This document shows positions 37,449-46,958 of a stretch of DNA of 64,000 nt, piece by piece. This stretch comes from Akkermansia muciniphila (lineage in GTDB: Bacteria; Verrucomicrobiota; Verrucomicrobiia; Verrucomicrobiales; Akkermansiaceae). The stretch spans positions 124,001 through 188,000 of the forward strand of contig NZ_JABDHQ010000004.1 of the NCBI RefSeq assembly GCF_018709685.1. Direction: 5' to 3'. Below the pieces are notes generated by a model. It saw only the letters and a program-made list of their open reading frames with translations, did no database searches and had not been told where the DNA came from. How positions within the stretch are numbered: the stretch's first letter is position 1; every line of letters begins with the position of its first letter. The position numbers were made by a program, and so were the translations under genes.

Positions 37449-38113
37449 AAATCATCAGCTTCACTTGCACCAAGGCTGTCCTCAAACACATCATCCACCC
37501 GGGCCCTCAGGGCCTGCCTGTGCTCCCGGCACATGGAAGGCAGGCAATCATTGACCAGGGAACAGGACTTGCAGCCCTTGGAATAATGGGGCAATGGCGT
37601 AACAATGCCCGTCAGCACTTCCCTGGCACTACAGATAACCTGGGCTGTCAGGGAACGCAATTCCTGGTCAAATACCACTTCAAGCCTTCTCTGGGTCTTT
37701 CCGTAAAATAAAAAGCCGGAAGGAATTTCCACCTTGAACATCTCTTCCAGGCATAGTGCCTGGGCGCACACCTGCACTTCATCTGCACGATGCGGCTTGG
37801 GCTTCCCCACCTTGTATTCCACGGGAGTCATGAACACTGCCTCACCGCCCTTTTCAGCATAAACGGCTTCCACCACATCCGCAATCCCGTGAATACCCCA
37901 CTGTGCGGAAGAAACATGAAGGGAGCGCAGCACTTTTTTCAATCCGCGGGTTTCCGTCATCCCGGAATCAGCCCGTTCATGAAATACATTTCCCTCTGCC
38001 GTGAACTGGTTCTCCTCCCATGCGCATTCCAGATGAATCAGAGCGCACTGCCTGGGACAGTACAGGTAATGCTGCAATGCCGCCAAGGGTATGGAGAAGA
38101 GAGTCGAAGACAT
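37445..38113 (-). CDS. cas4: CRISPR-associated Cas4 nuclease (type I-C)
   Basis: A 222-residue RecB-like nuclease with an Fe-S cluster. ALQHYLYCPRQCALIHLEC has the first Cys, and YSKGCKSCSLVNDCLPSMC near the C-terminus has the other three. TPVEYKVGKPKPH carries the nuclease Glu-x-Lys motif. In I-C systems Cas4 joins Cas1-Cas2 and trims prespacers so that they carry the correct PAM and orientation. It is first in the leftward operon, 126 bases from the divergent cas3 start. Confidence 0.95.
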   Translation of the reverse strand: MSSTLFSIPLAALQHYLYCPRQCALIHLECAWEENQFTAEGNVFHERADSGMTETRGLKKVLRSLHVSSAQWGIHGIADVVEAVYAEKGGEAVFMTPVEYKVGKPKPHRADEVQVCAQALCLEEMFKVEIPSGFLFYGKTQRRLEVVFDQELRSLTAQVICSAREVLTGIVTPLPHYSKGCKSCSLVNDCLPSMCREHRQALRARVDDVFEDSLGASEADDL

Positions 38114-38239
38114 CTTGGAAATTCTGTTCAGAATGGAACCCTAAATAAAATACTAAATTAATCAATTCATATCTTGTAAATCCCACGGAAAAGACTACTC
38201 TGGCTCTCCGGTACTGGAACTGGGAAGGAAGAATAAAAC
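38114..38239. promoter_or_regulatory. Divergent promoter region of the two cas modules
   Basis: The 126-base gap between cas4 (leftward) and cas3 (rightward) is AT-rich at 38140-38185 and must start both operons. GGGAAGGAAG about 8 bases before the cas3 ATG is a good ribosome binding site. A shared control region would allow coordinated or competitive regulation of adaptation and interference. Confidence 0.55.
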
Positions 38240-40702
38240 ATGTTAGCACGGCCTGGACAGACAATTGAACAGCACACGCATGAGTGTATTGTAGGCGCCT
38301 CTCTTAACGCGGCAAAAATAGGATTGGCCAGGACGGCGGCGCTCATCGGGGCGCTTCACGACTTTGGGAAATGGAGTGATGCCTTTTATGAATATATGGA
38401 GGCTATTGTCTCCGGAAAAGACCCTGGACCTCGAGGCTCCGTCGATCACTCTACGGCAGGAGCACAACATCTGTGGCGTTATTTCATGAATGCTCCCCAC
38501 CCAATGGAAGCATTTGAAAAATATTGGGTTCAAATAATAGCCCTTTGCTGTCTTTCCCACCATGAAGGATGCCTGATTGATAATCTAAAAACGGACGGTA
38601 CCAATTCCTTCAAAGCCCGCATTACTAAAAACGTCGAGAAATCCCACTATAAAGAAGCCTGGAAGAACATGCCTGAAGAGGAAAAAGCCCGGATACAGGC
38701 AATGCTTTCGGATCCGGCCTTAAGAGAAGAATGGCGTTCCCTTGATGCCCTCCTCAGAAATGGTGAGAAAAAACTGTCTGGCAAGGAAATAAAATACCGA
38801 TATGGTCTCTTGTGCCGGTTTTTGTTGAGTTCCCTTGTGGATGCCGACCATTCCAGTGCGGGCGGAGAGCCGGTTGAAGCCGTACCCACACCTCCATGGG
38901 ACAAGATGCTGGCTAATCTGGACAGTTATCTGGCAGGCTTTACCTCACATGGAATGATTGATGATTTGCGTACAGAAATATCTCAACGCAGTTTCAACGC
39001 AGCAGGTCGCCCTCAAGGCAAGTTTTTAATGACTCTCCCCACAGGAGCCGGGAAAACTCTGGCCAGTCTGCGGTTTGCGTTGGCCCACGCACAGAAGCAT
39101 CATCTGGACCGGTTGATCTATGTTATTCCCTACACCTCTATCATTGACCAGAATGCGGCTATCATCCGTGACGCATTGGGGGAGGAATTTGGAGATCTCA
39201 TCCTGGTTCATCATTCCAATGTCCTCGTTGATCCCAAAAATGAATTATCCGGAAGCGAACTCTATCAGGAGGAGGAAAAGCGCCACCAAGCCGAATGCTC
39301 CTGGAATCCTCCCATTATTCTGACAACGGCGGTACAGTTTTTGCAGACGCTGTTTTCCAAAGGGAGCCATTACGTGCGCCGTATGAACAGCTTGGCCCGT
39401 TCAGTAATTATTTTCGACGAAGTTCAGGCTCTCCCTTTAAAATCCACCTACTTGTTGACATCCGCATTAAATTTCATGGATGAAGTCATGGGATGCAGTC
39501 TTGTTTTATGCACGGCTACGCAGCCCATATGGAGCCGATTGGAGGATAAGGTTTGGAATTTAAGGCTGAATCCAGATCCTCATATCATTCCCGACTATCA
39601 GAAATATTTTGAACTGTTTCATTCCAACCGCCGGATTGCTCTGAATATGATTGAAGAATCCAAACAATGGAAACTTCAGGAGTTTACTGATTTTGCATTA
39701 AAACAAGCGCGGATGGGTAACAATACCTTAATGATAGTTAATACGAAATCCTTTGCCCGCAATCTGTATGAGGCCTGTGGCGATGTGGAGGATGTACAAA
39801 CCTGCCATTTAAGCACAAACATGATCCCGGAGGATCGCTCAGGCATCATCCAACATAAAATAGACAAACACTCTCTTGAAACAGCTAAAAAGACTGGAAG
39901 ACCTATCTTGTGCTTCAGTACGCAATTAATTGAAGCTGGGGTGGATGTGGACTTTGATGTAGTCATTCGTAGTGCAGCAGGCCTGGACTCTCTTGTCCAG
40001 GCCGGTGGCCGCTGCAACAGAAATGCCCGGCTGGACGAGGGAAACATGTTCGTCGTCTTTCCTTCCCAAAAACTGGAGCATACAGACAAATTGGAAGAAA
40101 TCAGCATTGGCAAATCACTTTTACACCAAATTTTCAGCGACGTGCACGGAAATGCCGATTTACTGATGGAAGAAAACGCCTTGGATTCTTTTTACCGACA
40201 TTATTATTCTGAGCAACGGAACAAGTTGGCTTACCCGTTGGAGGCCGACAGTTACACCATGATGGACCTGCTTTCTACGAATGAAGCCATAAAAATGGAG
40301 GCGCAGCGGATTCAGTCTGACAGCTCCGACATGCTTCTGCATCAGTCATTCCAAAAAGCGGCAGAAGCTTATAGAGTCATCGAAGGCTTATCCACTCCAG
40401 TCATTGTGAATAAGGGCGAGGGGGCTCAGATTATAGAAAAATTGATAGAGCTGGCGCACCCTCATTCGCAAGAAGAATGGAGAGACGTCCGAAAATTGCT
40501 CAGGGACGCCATGAAGTACACGCTCTCATTAAACTATTCCGAGCAGGAAGTTCATTCCATGCTTGCAGACGGAGTACTTGTGTTACTACCCACGGATTAT
40601 CCTGTCTATATGCTTTCAGAAATTCATTATGATGAAAAAACTGGATTTTCATGGTCCGGAAAAGAACCCTATGCTAAAAATCCAGGCGCTCTTATCTCTT
40701 AA
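38240..40702 (+). CDS. cas3: CRISPR nuclease-helicase Cas3 (type I-C)
   Basis: An 820-residue Cas3 with both activities. The N-terminal HD nuclease has HTHECIVGASLNAA, then IGALHDFGKWSDAF (HD pair), and PRGSVDHSTAGAQH; the SF2 helicase has Walker A LPTGAGKTLAS (Lys272), DEVQ at 393-396 (DExH-type box), LCTATQPIW, and the motif VI region QAGGRCNRNARL. It is recruited by the Cascade complex to degrade target DNA. It is full length with no break. It is first in the rightward operon cas3-cas5-cas8c-cas7, 11 bases before cas5. Confidence 0.97.
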   Translation: MLARPGQTIEQHTHECIVGASLNAAKIGLARTAALIGALHDFGKWSDAFYEYMEAIVSGKDPGPRGSVDHSTAGAQHLWRYFMNAPHPMEAFEKYWVQIIALCCLSHHEGCLIDNLKTDGTNSFKARITKNVEKSHYKEAWKNMPEEEKARIQAMLSDPALREEWRSLDALLRNGEKKLSGKEIKYRYGLLCRFLLSSLVDADHSSAGGEPVEAVPTPPWDKMLANLDSYLAGFTSHGMIDDLRTEISQRSFNAAGRPQGKFLMTLPTGAGKTLASLRFALAHAQKHHLDRLIYVIPYTSIIDQNAAIIRDALGEEFGDLILVHHSNVLVDPKNELSGSELYQEEEKRHQAECSWNPPIILTTAVQFLQTLFSKGSHYVRRMNSLARSVIIFDEVQALPLKSTYLLTSALNFMDEVMGCSLVLCTATQPIWSRLEDKVWNLRLNPDPHIIPDYQKYFELFHSNRRIALNMIEESKQWKLQEFTDFALKQARMGNNTLMIVNTKSFARNLYEACGDVEDVQTCHLSTNMIPEDRSGIIQHKIDKHSLETAKKTGRPILCFSTQLIEAGVDVDFDVVIRSAAGLDSLVQAGGRCNRNARLDEGNMFVVFPSQKLEHTDKLEEISIGKSLLHQIFSDVHGNADLLMEENALDSFYRHYYSEQRNKLAYPLEADSYTMMDLLSTNEAIKMEAQRIQSDSSDMLLHQSFQKAAEAYRVIEGLSTPVIVNKGEGAQIIEKLIELAHPHSQEEWRDVRKLLRDAMKYTLSLNYSEQEVHSMLADGVLVLLPTDYPVYMLSEIHYDEKTGFSWSGKEPYAKNPGALIS

Positions 40703-40713
40703 TTTATTTTATC

Positions 40714-41409
40714 ATGGGAAATAACATAGAATACATGGTATCAGGGAAATTGGCCCTATTCACTGATCCCCTCACCCGCATGGGCGGTGAAAAATACTCT
40801 TACCACATCCCTACTTATGAAGCTTTAAAGGGAGTAACCAAATCTATTTATTGGAAGCCCACCATTAATTGGGTCATTGATGAAGTGCGCATCATGAATC
40901 CCATTCGGACGTTCGCAAAAAACATGAAACTGATCAAGTATCATGAAAGCGGTGCTGAACTGTCAGTATACACTTATTTGATAGATGTTGCTTATCAGGT
41001 ACGAGCTCATTTCGAATGGAATTTGCTTCGCAAGGACATGATGGCGGACCGCATTGAAGGAAAACATGCCGCCATCATCCGCCGCACTCTGGAAAAGGGA
41101 GGCAGACGCGACATCTGCCTGGGCGCACGTGAATGCCAGGCTTATGTGGAACCGTGCCGCTTTGGAAACACACCCGGAGCCTATGATGACACTCCGGAAC
41201 TCGCCTTCGGCGTTATGTTCCATGGATTTGATTATCCGGATGAGACGGGAAGAGACGAATTGGGGGTGCGCTTCTGGAAACCCGTCATGAAGAATGGGAT
41301 TGTAAAATTCATCCGTCCAGAAGAGTGTAATATAACGAGGGCTGTCCGCAAGATGAAGGCTAATCCTCCACGCTCATGCGGAACAAAAGACTCCTCTTTG
41401 GAAGAATAG
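40714..41409 (+). CDS. cas5: Cas5d/Cas5c crRNA-processing endonuclease
   Basis: A 231-residue Cas5 of the I-C type: YMVSGKLALFTDPLTRMGGEKYSYHIPTYEALKG, split here as MVSGKLALFTDPLTRMGGEK and SYHIPTYEALKG, then IYWKPTINWVIDEVRIMNPI. In I-C there is no Cas6; Cas5 cuts the repeat at the base of its hairpin. It therefore has to accept both repeat types in this locus if both arrays are used. The length is normal. Confidence 0.95.
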   Translation: MGNNIEYMVSGKLALFTDPLTRMGGEKYSYHIPTYEALKGVTKSIYWKPTINWVIDEVRIMNPIRTFAKNMKLIKYHESGAELSVYTYLIDVAYQVRAHFEWNLLRKDMMADRIEGKHAAIIRRTLEKGGRRDICLGARECQAYVEPCRFGNTPGAYDDTPELAFGVMFHGFDYPDETGRDELGVRFWKPVMKNGIVKFIRPEECNITRAVRKMKANPPRSCGTKDSSLEE

Positions 41410-41424
41410 AAAGCGAGGTAAACA

Positions 41425-43347
41425 ATGAACTGGATGGAAGCTTTATATAGGACGTACGAAGACAACGCGCAACAGGTGGGGAAGAACTCTTCGGAAGAGA
41501 GAGATTTAAAAAAACGGACGATCACACCGCTATTCCCGCTTTATCATGGTAGCCAAAATGCCCAGATAACAGTCGTACTGGATGGTTACGGCAATTTCAG
41601 ACGAGCAGAAATCGTCCCCACGGGGAGCCAGCAAACAATCATTCCCGTTACTGAAAAATCCGGAGGAAGAACCAGCGGCCTGTGTCCCCACCCTCTTTGC
41701 GATAAACTGCAATATGTAGCGGGAGATTTTACCAGATGGACGAACAACAGCAAAAGCGGGTACAAAGAATATCTAAACCAGTTGGAGTGCTGGAAAGACT
41801 TTGATCCTTCCAATGCCACGCTTTCTGCCATCTTTGCGTACGTATTAAAAGGTACCCTTTTGGAAGATCTTGTTGAATCAAAAATTCTGCCCGTCAATGA
41901 AAACTCCTTCTTAATGAAAAAATGGACGGGCGAAAAGAATGATACACCGGCAATTTATGCAGCCCTCGGAGTGGTCGGCATAGACGCTATCCTTGTAAGA
42001 TGGAGAGTAGAAATTCCTGGTAATCTTGTTCCGGACGTATGGAAAAACAAGGAAATGTGGAACTCCTGGATCCGATTTCAAGAATCACGGGGTCAAAACA
42101 CAGGCTTGTGCTATGTGACGGGTGAGACCACTAATTTGGCAACACAGCACCCGGCCCGTATCAGAAATGCTGGAGACGGCGCCAAAATCATCTCCTCCAA
42201 TGATTCTTCCGGGTTCACGTTCAGAGGAAAATTTGATGACTCGAAGGAGGTGTGCGGGGTAAGCCGTGAAGTCTCCCAGAAAGCCCACAGTGCCTTGAGA
42301 TGGCTTATTTCCAACCAGGGGTGGAGAGATGACTCCCAGGCAATCGTAGCTTGGTCATCCAGAAGCCTTTTCATGCCAGGTCCATGGTCTGACACCAGAG
42401 AATTGCTGGAGATGGATCCGGACGAAGAACCTGAAACCATCCAATACACGGCCGAAGAAGTGGGACGAAAGCTTAGAACTAAAATCTCAGGTTATAAAGA
42501 AGAAGTAGCCAACATCAGCAAAGTTTTCATCATGGGCCTGGATTCAGCCACTCCCGGTCGTTTGTCCATCACCTTCTTCAACGAGATGGACTCCGTTGAA
42601 TATTGGAATAACATTGAGCATTGGCATACTAAATGTGTGTGGTGGCAGTGGAGTGAAAAAAACAAATTGCGGTACGCCGGTGCCCCTTCTCCCAGAACCA
42701 TTGCGGAAGTGGCCTATGGAAAATCCGTGGACGAAAAATTGCGCAAGCAGACAGTGGTTCGTCTACTTCCCTGCATTATTAAGAGACGACCTGTTCCCCC
42801 TGATCTGGTAGATGCCTGCATCCACAAGGCCTGCAACAGAAGCGGGCTAGAGAATCGGGATTGGAATCTTGCCGTCAATACTGCATGCGCCTTATTTAGA
42901 TACCAATTTAACTCAACCCAAAAACAACACCATTACACCATGAGTCTGGATAGAACCATTACAGAGCGGGGATATTTATACGGAAGGCTGCTTGCTGTAG
43001 CGGAATTGCTGGAAAAAGCCGCCCAGAAAGCCTCCTCCGATACGGAACGCCCCACCAATGCGGAAAAACTGATGCAGCGCTTCAGCTCCCACCCACATTC
43101 AACGTGGCAAACTTTGCGCAAAGCACTTGATCCTTATATTCAAATATTAACAAAAAATAAACCAGGATGGAAAAATTACTACGATAAAGAATTAGCAAGT
43201 ATTCATGACCTCTTTGATCAAACCGATTTCATCAATGACAGTAAGGTTTCAGGAGAATTCCTCTTGGGATATTACTGCCAAAAATCGGACATGTTCAATA
43301 AAACATCTTCCTCAAAAGAAGAAGAAAATTCCCAACCTAAAGAATAA
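41425..43347 (+). CDS. cas8c: Cas8c large subunit of the I-C Cascade
   Basis: A 640-residue Csd1-type protein. MNWMEALYRTYEDNAQQVGK is a typical Cas8c start, followed by ITPLFPLYHGSQNAQITVVLDGYGNF, RTSGLCPHPLCDKLQYVAGD and SNDSSGFTFRGKFDDSKEVCGVS. Cas8c recognises the PAM and stabilises the R-loop; in I-C a Cas11-like small subunit is usually translated from an internal start in its C-terminal part, which could be so here (not verifiable by eye). It is intact and 15 bases after cas5. Confidence 0.95.
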   Translation: MNWMEALYRTYEDNAQQVGKNSSEERDLKKRTITPLFPLYHGSQNAQITVVLDGYGNFRRAEIVPTGSQQTIIPVTEKSGGRTSGLCPHPLCDKLQYVAGDFTRWTNNSKSGYKEYLNQLECWKDFDPSNATLSAIFAYVLKGTLLEDLVESKILPVNENSFLMKKWTGEKNDTPAIYAALGVVGIDAILVRWRVEIPGNLVPDVWKNKEMWNSWIRFQESRGQNTGLCYVTGETTNLATQHPARIRNAGDGAKIISSNDSSGFTFRGKFDDSKEVCGVSREVSQKAHSALRWLISNQGWRDDSQAIVAWSSRSLFMPGPWSDTRELLEMDPDEEPETIQYTAEEVGRKLRTKISGYKEEVANISKVFIMGLDSATPGRLSITFFNEMDSVEYWNNIEHWHTKCVWWQWSEKNKLRYAGAPSPRTIAEVAYGKSVDEKLRKQTVVRLLPCIIKRRPVPPDLVDACIHKACNRSGLENRDWNLAVNTACALFRYQFNSTQKQHHYTMSLDRTITERGYLYGRLLAVAELLEKAAQKASSDTERPTNAEKLMQRFSSHPHSTWQTLRKALDPYIQILTKNKPGWKNYYDKELASIHDLFDQTDFINDSKVSGEFLLGYYCQKSDMFNKTSSSKEEENSQPKE

Positions 43348-43352
43348 AAACC

Positions 43353-44174
43353 ATGTCATTACAACATAAGATAGACTTTGCGGTTATCTTCACCGTAAAA
43401 AATGCGAATCCTAACGGAGATCCGTTAAATGGCAACCGCCCCCGAACCACTCTTGATGGCAACGGGGAACTTTCCGATGTCTGTTTGAAACGTAAAATCC
43501 GTAACAGGCTCCTTGATTCCGGGGTTCCTATATTTGTACAATCGGACGATCACAAGATAGATACCTGCAAGACATTAAAAGACAGGGCTTCCATTCTTCT
43601 GGAAGGGAAGAAATCCAGGGAGGAACAAACAAATCTGGCTTGCCGGACGTGGTTTGATGTGCGTGCCTTTGGACAACTGTTTGCATATAAAGGTACGGGT
43701 GAAAAAAAGAATGACGGCGTTTCCATCGGTATTCGTGGTCCTGTCACCGTCCAGGCAGCTTTCAGCGTAGAACCTGTTGAAATCACCAGTACCCAAATTA
43801 CCAAAAGTGTCAGCGGAGAAGGCGATGGCACAAAAAAAGCATCCGATACCATGGGCATGAAACACCGAGTGGATCATGGAGTCTATGTTTTCTATGGAGC
43901 CATTTCTCCTCAGCTTGCTTCCCTTACAGGATTCAGTGACGAAGATGCAGAAATCTTAAAAAATGCCCTCCCGTTCATGTTTGAAGGGGATGCCTCTTCC
44001 GCCCGTCCTGAAGGCAGCATGGAAGTAAAGAAGGTAATCTGGTGGCAACATTCCTGCCCCGCAGGCCAATATTCTTCCGCCAAGGTACACCGAAGCCTTA
44101 TTGTTCATGCTGACGGCACCTATAAGATGGAAAATCTTCCAGGATTGACTCCGGAAGAAATTGATGGTTTTTAA
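43353..44174 (+). CDS. cas7: Cas7/Csd2 backbone subunit of the I-C Cascade
   Basis: A 273-residue Cas7: KIDFAVIFTVKNANPNGDPL, NGNRPRTTLDGNGELSDVCLKRKIRN, RTWFDVRAFGQLFA, SIGIRGPVTVQAAFSVEPV and MGMKHRVDHGVYVFYGAIS. Several copies coat the crRNA spacer. It starts 5 bases after cas8c and ends the interference operon before a strong terminator. In the usual I-C order cas4-cas1-cas2 would follow here; in this locus they are on the other side, inverted. Confidence 0.97.
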   Translation: MSLQHKIDFAVIFTVKNANPNGDPLNGNRPRTTLDGNGELSDVCLKRKIRNRLLDSGVPIFVQSDDHKIDTCKTLKDRASILLEGKKSREEQTNLACRTWFDVRAFGQLFAYKGTGEKKNDGVSIGIRGPVTVQAAFSVEPVEITSTQITKSVSGEGDGTKKASDTMGMKHRVDHGVYVFYGAISPQLASLTGFSDEDAEILKNALPFMFEGDASSARPEGSMEVKKVIWWQHSCPAGQYSSAKVHRSLIVHADGTYKMENLPGLTPEEIDGF

Positions 44175-44180
44175 CATCTT

Positions 44181-44216
44181 GTCCAGGCCCATCTTCATAA
44201 GGAAATGGGCCTGGAC
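44181..44216 (+). terminator. Terminator of the cas interference operon
   Basis: A perfect 12-bp stem (44181-44192 with 44205-44216, GTCCAGGCCCAT) with a 12-base loop and TTTATTTG following, 6 bases after the cas7 stop. Confidence 0.85.
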
Positions 44217-44313
44217 TTTATTTGTTCTTATAGTAAGCAAAAGAAAAAACTGAAACGTCCAGAATTTAAGTGCCTCTTAGTGCTAGCAGTCACTCACCGT
44301 GGAGCCACGTTAT

Positions 44314-44838
44314 TTATTCTCGGCAATATTTTCCATCTGCAAGTACCACGGATGTTTCAATCTGTCTTTCCGGAACCGTCCAATACTTCTTTAACAGCAG
44401 CTTCCGTTCTTCAGGCCCTACCAAATGAAACCCGTTTTTCTGGTAGAAGTCGATCGCCCAGGTCGCATCCGCCCACGTTCCTATTAAAACAGGTTTCTCC
44501 TGATCTTTTCGTAAATAGTTAAGAAGCTGAACTCCAATTCCACGCCGCCTGGCGCATGTCCTGACATAGGCGTGACGTATCAGTTTAACATCTTCCCGGT
44601 CCTGAATGCCCATGACACCAAGAAGGAGCCCCTTATCTTCATAACAGTAAAACTCCACACCATCTCTGATCTGTTCCTTTAATTCATCCATGGGCATGTA
44701 AGGTTCCTTCCATCTGTCGGCAGGAATCCTGTCTTTATAAGCCACGGCTGAATCATTGATAATTTCATAAATCGTTTCCTGTTCCGACTTCAAGCACTTT
44801 CTAATCATCTCATCTATCCCTCTTGATGCAAAATACAA
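44314..44838 (-). CDS. GNAT-family N-acetyltransferase
   Basis: A 174-residue GNAT protein: GVEFYCYEDKGLLLGVMGIQDRED (strands 2-4), IRHAYVRTCARRRGIGVQLLNYL (acetyl-CoA loop with R-x-x-G-I-G), and TWAIDFYQKNGFHLVGPEERKLLL (C-terminal half). Another Met at residue 11 (MIRKCLKSE) may be the true start. It sits between the cas genes and array 2 and has no known CRISPR role; it is probably cargo or an ordinary chromosomal gene. The substrate is unknown. Confidence 0.8.
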   Translation of the reverse strand: MYFASRGIDEMIRKCLKSEQETIYEIINDSAVAYKDRIPADRWKEPYMPMDELKEQIRDGVEFYCYEDKGLLLGVMGIQDREDVKLIRHAYVRTCARRRGIGVQLLNYLRKDQEKPVLIGTWADATWAIDFYQKNGFHLVGPEERKLLLKKYWTVPERQIETSVVLADGKYCRE

Positions 44839-45109
44839 CGGAAACTTAACATACCGTTGCCATGTTCCTATAACGAATTCTTCCTGGTTCTAGAAGTTTC
44901 ATTTGTGTCACAGATTACCTTTTTAAATATTTAAGCCCGACTATTATTTTTCTTTATTACTTCAAGAAAGTCGCCCCCAAACCATTCTCACCTTGGCACC
45001 CCCTATTTAATGCTATGCCATTTAAGAGGGCTGGTATTTGATGGTCGCACCTATATCTCCATACAGGTGTGACAACCATCTAAAACGTATACCCCTTGAC
45101 GCATATCGT
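44839..45109. other. Trailer side of CRISPR array 2
   Basis: AT-rich, with no gene. At 45041-45080 two imperfectly inverted pieces (TGGTCGCACCT and AGGTGTGACAACCA) resemble the end of the array 2 repeat (GGTGCGAC) and may be relics of decayed repeats. The left edge probably holds the promoter of the GNAT gene. Confidence 0.4.
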
Positions 45110-46958
45110 GTTTAATCCACGCACCCGTGAGGGTGCGACCCAAAACGGGGTGGAAGATTGGGCGCACTATTGGTTTCAATCCACGCACCTGTGAGGGTGC
45201 GACACGCCGTCATGGCGGAACAGGCCAAATGGCTGATGTTTCAATCCACGCACCTGTGAGGGTGCGACGCCCGCAAAAAATTAAAGGGATGCCCGCACTG
45301 GCGTTTCAATCCACGCACCTGTGAGGGTGCGACCCAGGGCGACGGTGGCAAGGGAATTTCACGACGGGTTTCAATCCACGCACCTGTGAGGGTGCGACTC
45401 ACGCCCGACCAGGCCGAGGCGATTGAAAAAGCGTTTCAATCCACGCACCTGTGAGGGTGCGACTGATGAAGATTATTCCAAACACAATACATGGATTGTT
45501 TCAATCCACGCACCTGTGAGGGTGCGACGACGCCTATTTCAACTGTAAACCCAACGCATTGGTTTCAATCCACGCACCTGTGAGGGTGCGACGGTTCACA
45601 AAGTGTTCTTTTTTTCTTGAAGAAAGGTTTCAATCCACGCACCTGTGAGGGTGCGACCTCCAGTTTGCCCGGCTGTAAAGGGCGGCAAAAGGTTTCAATC
45701 CACGCACCTGTGAGGGTGCGACCCGGATGGTCCCTCCGTATTGCTCCACCAGGGGGGTTTCAATCCACGCACCTGTGAGGGTGCGACACAGGCGCAAGAC
45801 GTATTCTGCCTTGATTGCATTGTTTCAATCCACGCACCTGTGAGGGTGCGACTTTGGATGAATTCTTTCTTGCCCATCGTGTAACGGGTTTCAATCCACG
45901 CACCTGTGAGGGTGCGACCATCCTTGCCTGACGCGGATGACGATCAGGAGCCAGTTTCAATCCACGCACCTGTGAGGGTGCGACTAGACTAGGCTTGCCA
46001 GGATGATACCTTTCGGGACGTTTCAATCCACGCACCTGTGAGGGTGCGACTCGATGAAATTCACCACGTCTTACGCAGTGACCGTTTCAATCCACGCACC
46101 TGTGAGGGTGCGACCAGCTCGCCGTACACCCAGCAGCGGACGTTTCCGGTTTCAATCCACGCACCTGTGAGGGTGCGACCGGATGACATTAAGACCTGCA
46201 TTGACGATCTTGAGTTTCAATCCACGCACCTGTGAGGGTGCGACAAGGTGCGCCAGGATGAAGCCAGGCTGAAAATGGTTTCAATCCACGCACCTGTGAG
46301 GGTGCGACACGCTGGCGGGCAACGCCCATCAAGAGACGTTCCGTTTCAATCCACGCACCTGTGAGGGTGCGACAGGAGCAGGGACAGAAGGGCGGCAAGG
46401 TTGATCCAGTTTCAATCCACGCACCTGTGAGGGTGCGACAACACGTTGAAATTAAATGGGATTTTGAAGGATGGTTTCAATCCACGCACCTGTGAGGGTG
46501 CGACTGCGTTCCGGCGCCACGACCGCCCGCAAGGCCGGTTTCAATCCACGCACCTGTGAGGGTGCGACGGAAGACCTGGCCATTACCCTGCGCCGCTGCA
46601 TGGTTTCAATCCACGCACCTGTGAGGGTGCGACTTCACCATGGCCGGACGCTTTCCCGAATGTGGAAGTTTCAATCCACGCACCTGTGAGGGTGCGACCG
46701 GAGTCCGTGTCTCCAAAAACCAATTAGTTAAAGTTTCAATCCACGCACCTGTGAGGGTGCGACCCCCCTAAATCTAAAAATTAGAATTAACTCATATGTT
46801 TCAATCCACGCACCTGTGAGGGTGCGACATCCTATAGCCCCTTATGGGGCATCCTAAAAATAGTTTCAATCCACGCACCTGTGAGGGTGCGACTGCCCTC
46901 TCTCCCTCTGGATAAGGTGCTTGCGTAGTTTCAATCCACGCACCTGTGAGGGTGCGAC
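45110..46958 (-). CRISPR. Type I-C CRISPR array 2 (31-nt repeat, 29 repeats, 28 spacers)
   Basis: The plus-strand repeat begins GTTTCAATCCACGCACCTGT and ends GAGGGTGCGAC (31 nt), with copies at 45173, 45238, 45303, 45368 and so on to 46928 and spacers of 33-36 bases. It shares the first 16 bases and the terminal GTGCGAC-type end with array 1 but has a shorter hairpin (GCACC[T/C]/GGGTGC). The leftmost copy (45110-45139) lacks one C in TTTCAAT and has CCC where the others have CCT, restoring a fully paired stem; it is the old trailer end. No cas genes adjoin its leader at the right. The newest spacer, 46894-46927, is identical to 35869-35902. Confidence 0.99.

Noticed and set aside
36136-44174. 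Missing cas6
   Set aside because: Type I-C systems have no Cas6; Cas5 processes the repeats, so this is not a defect.
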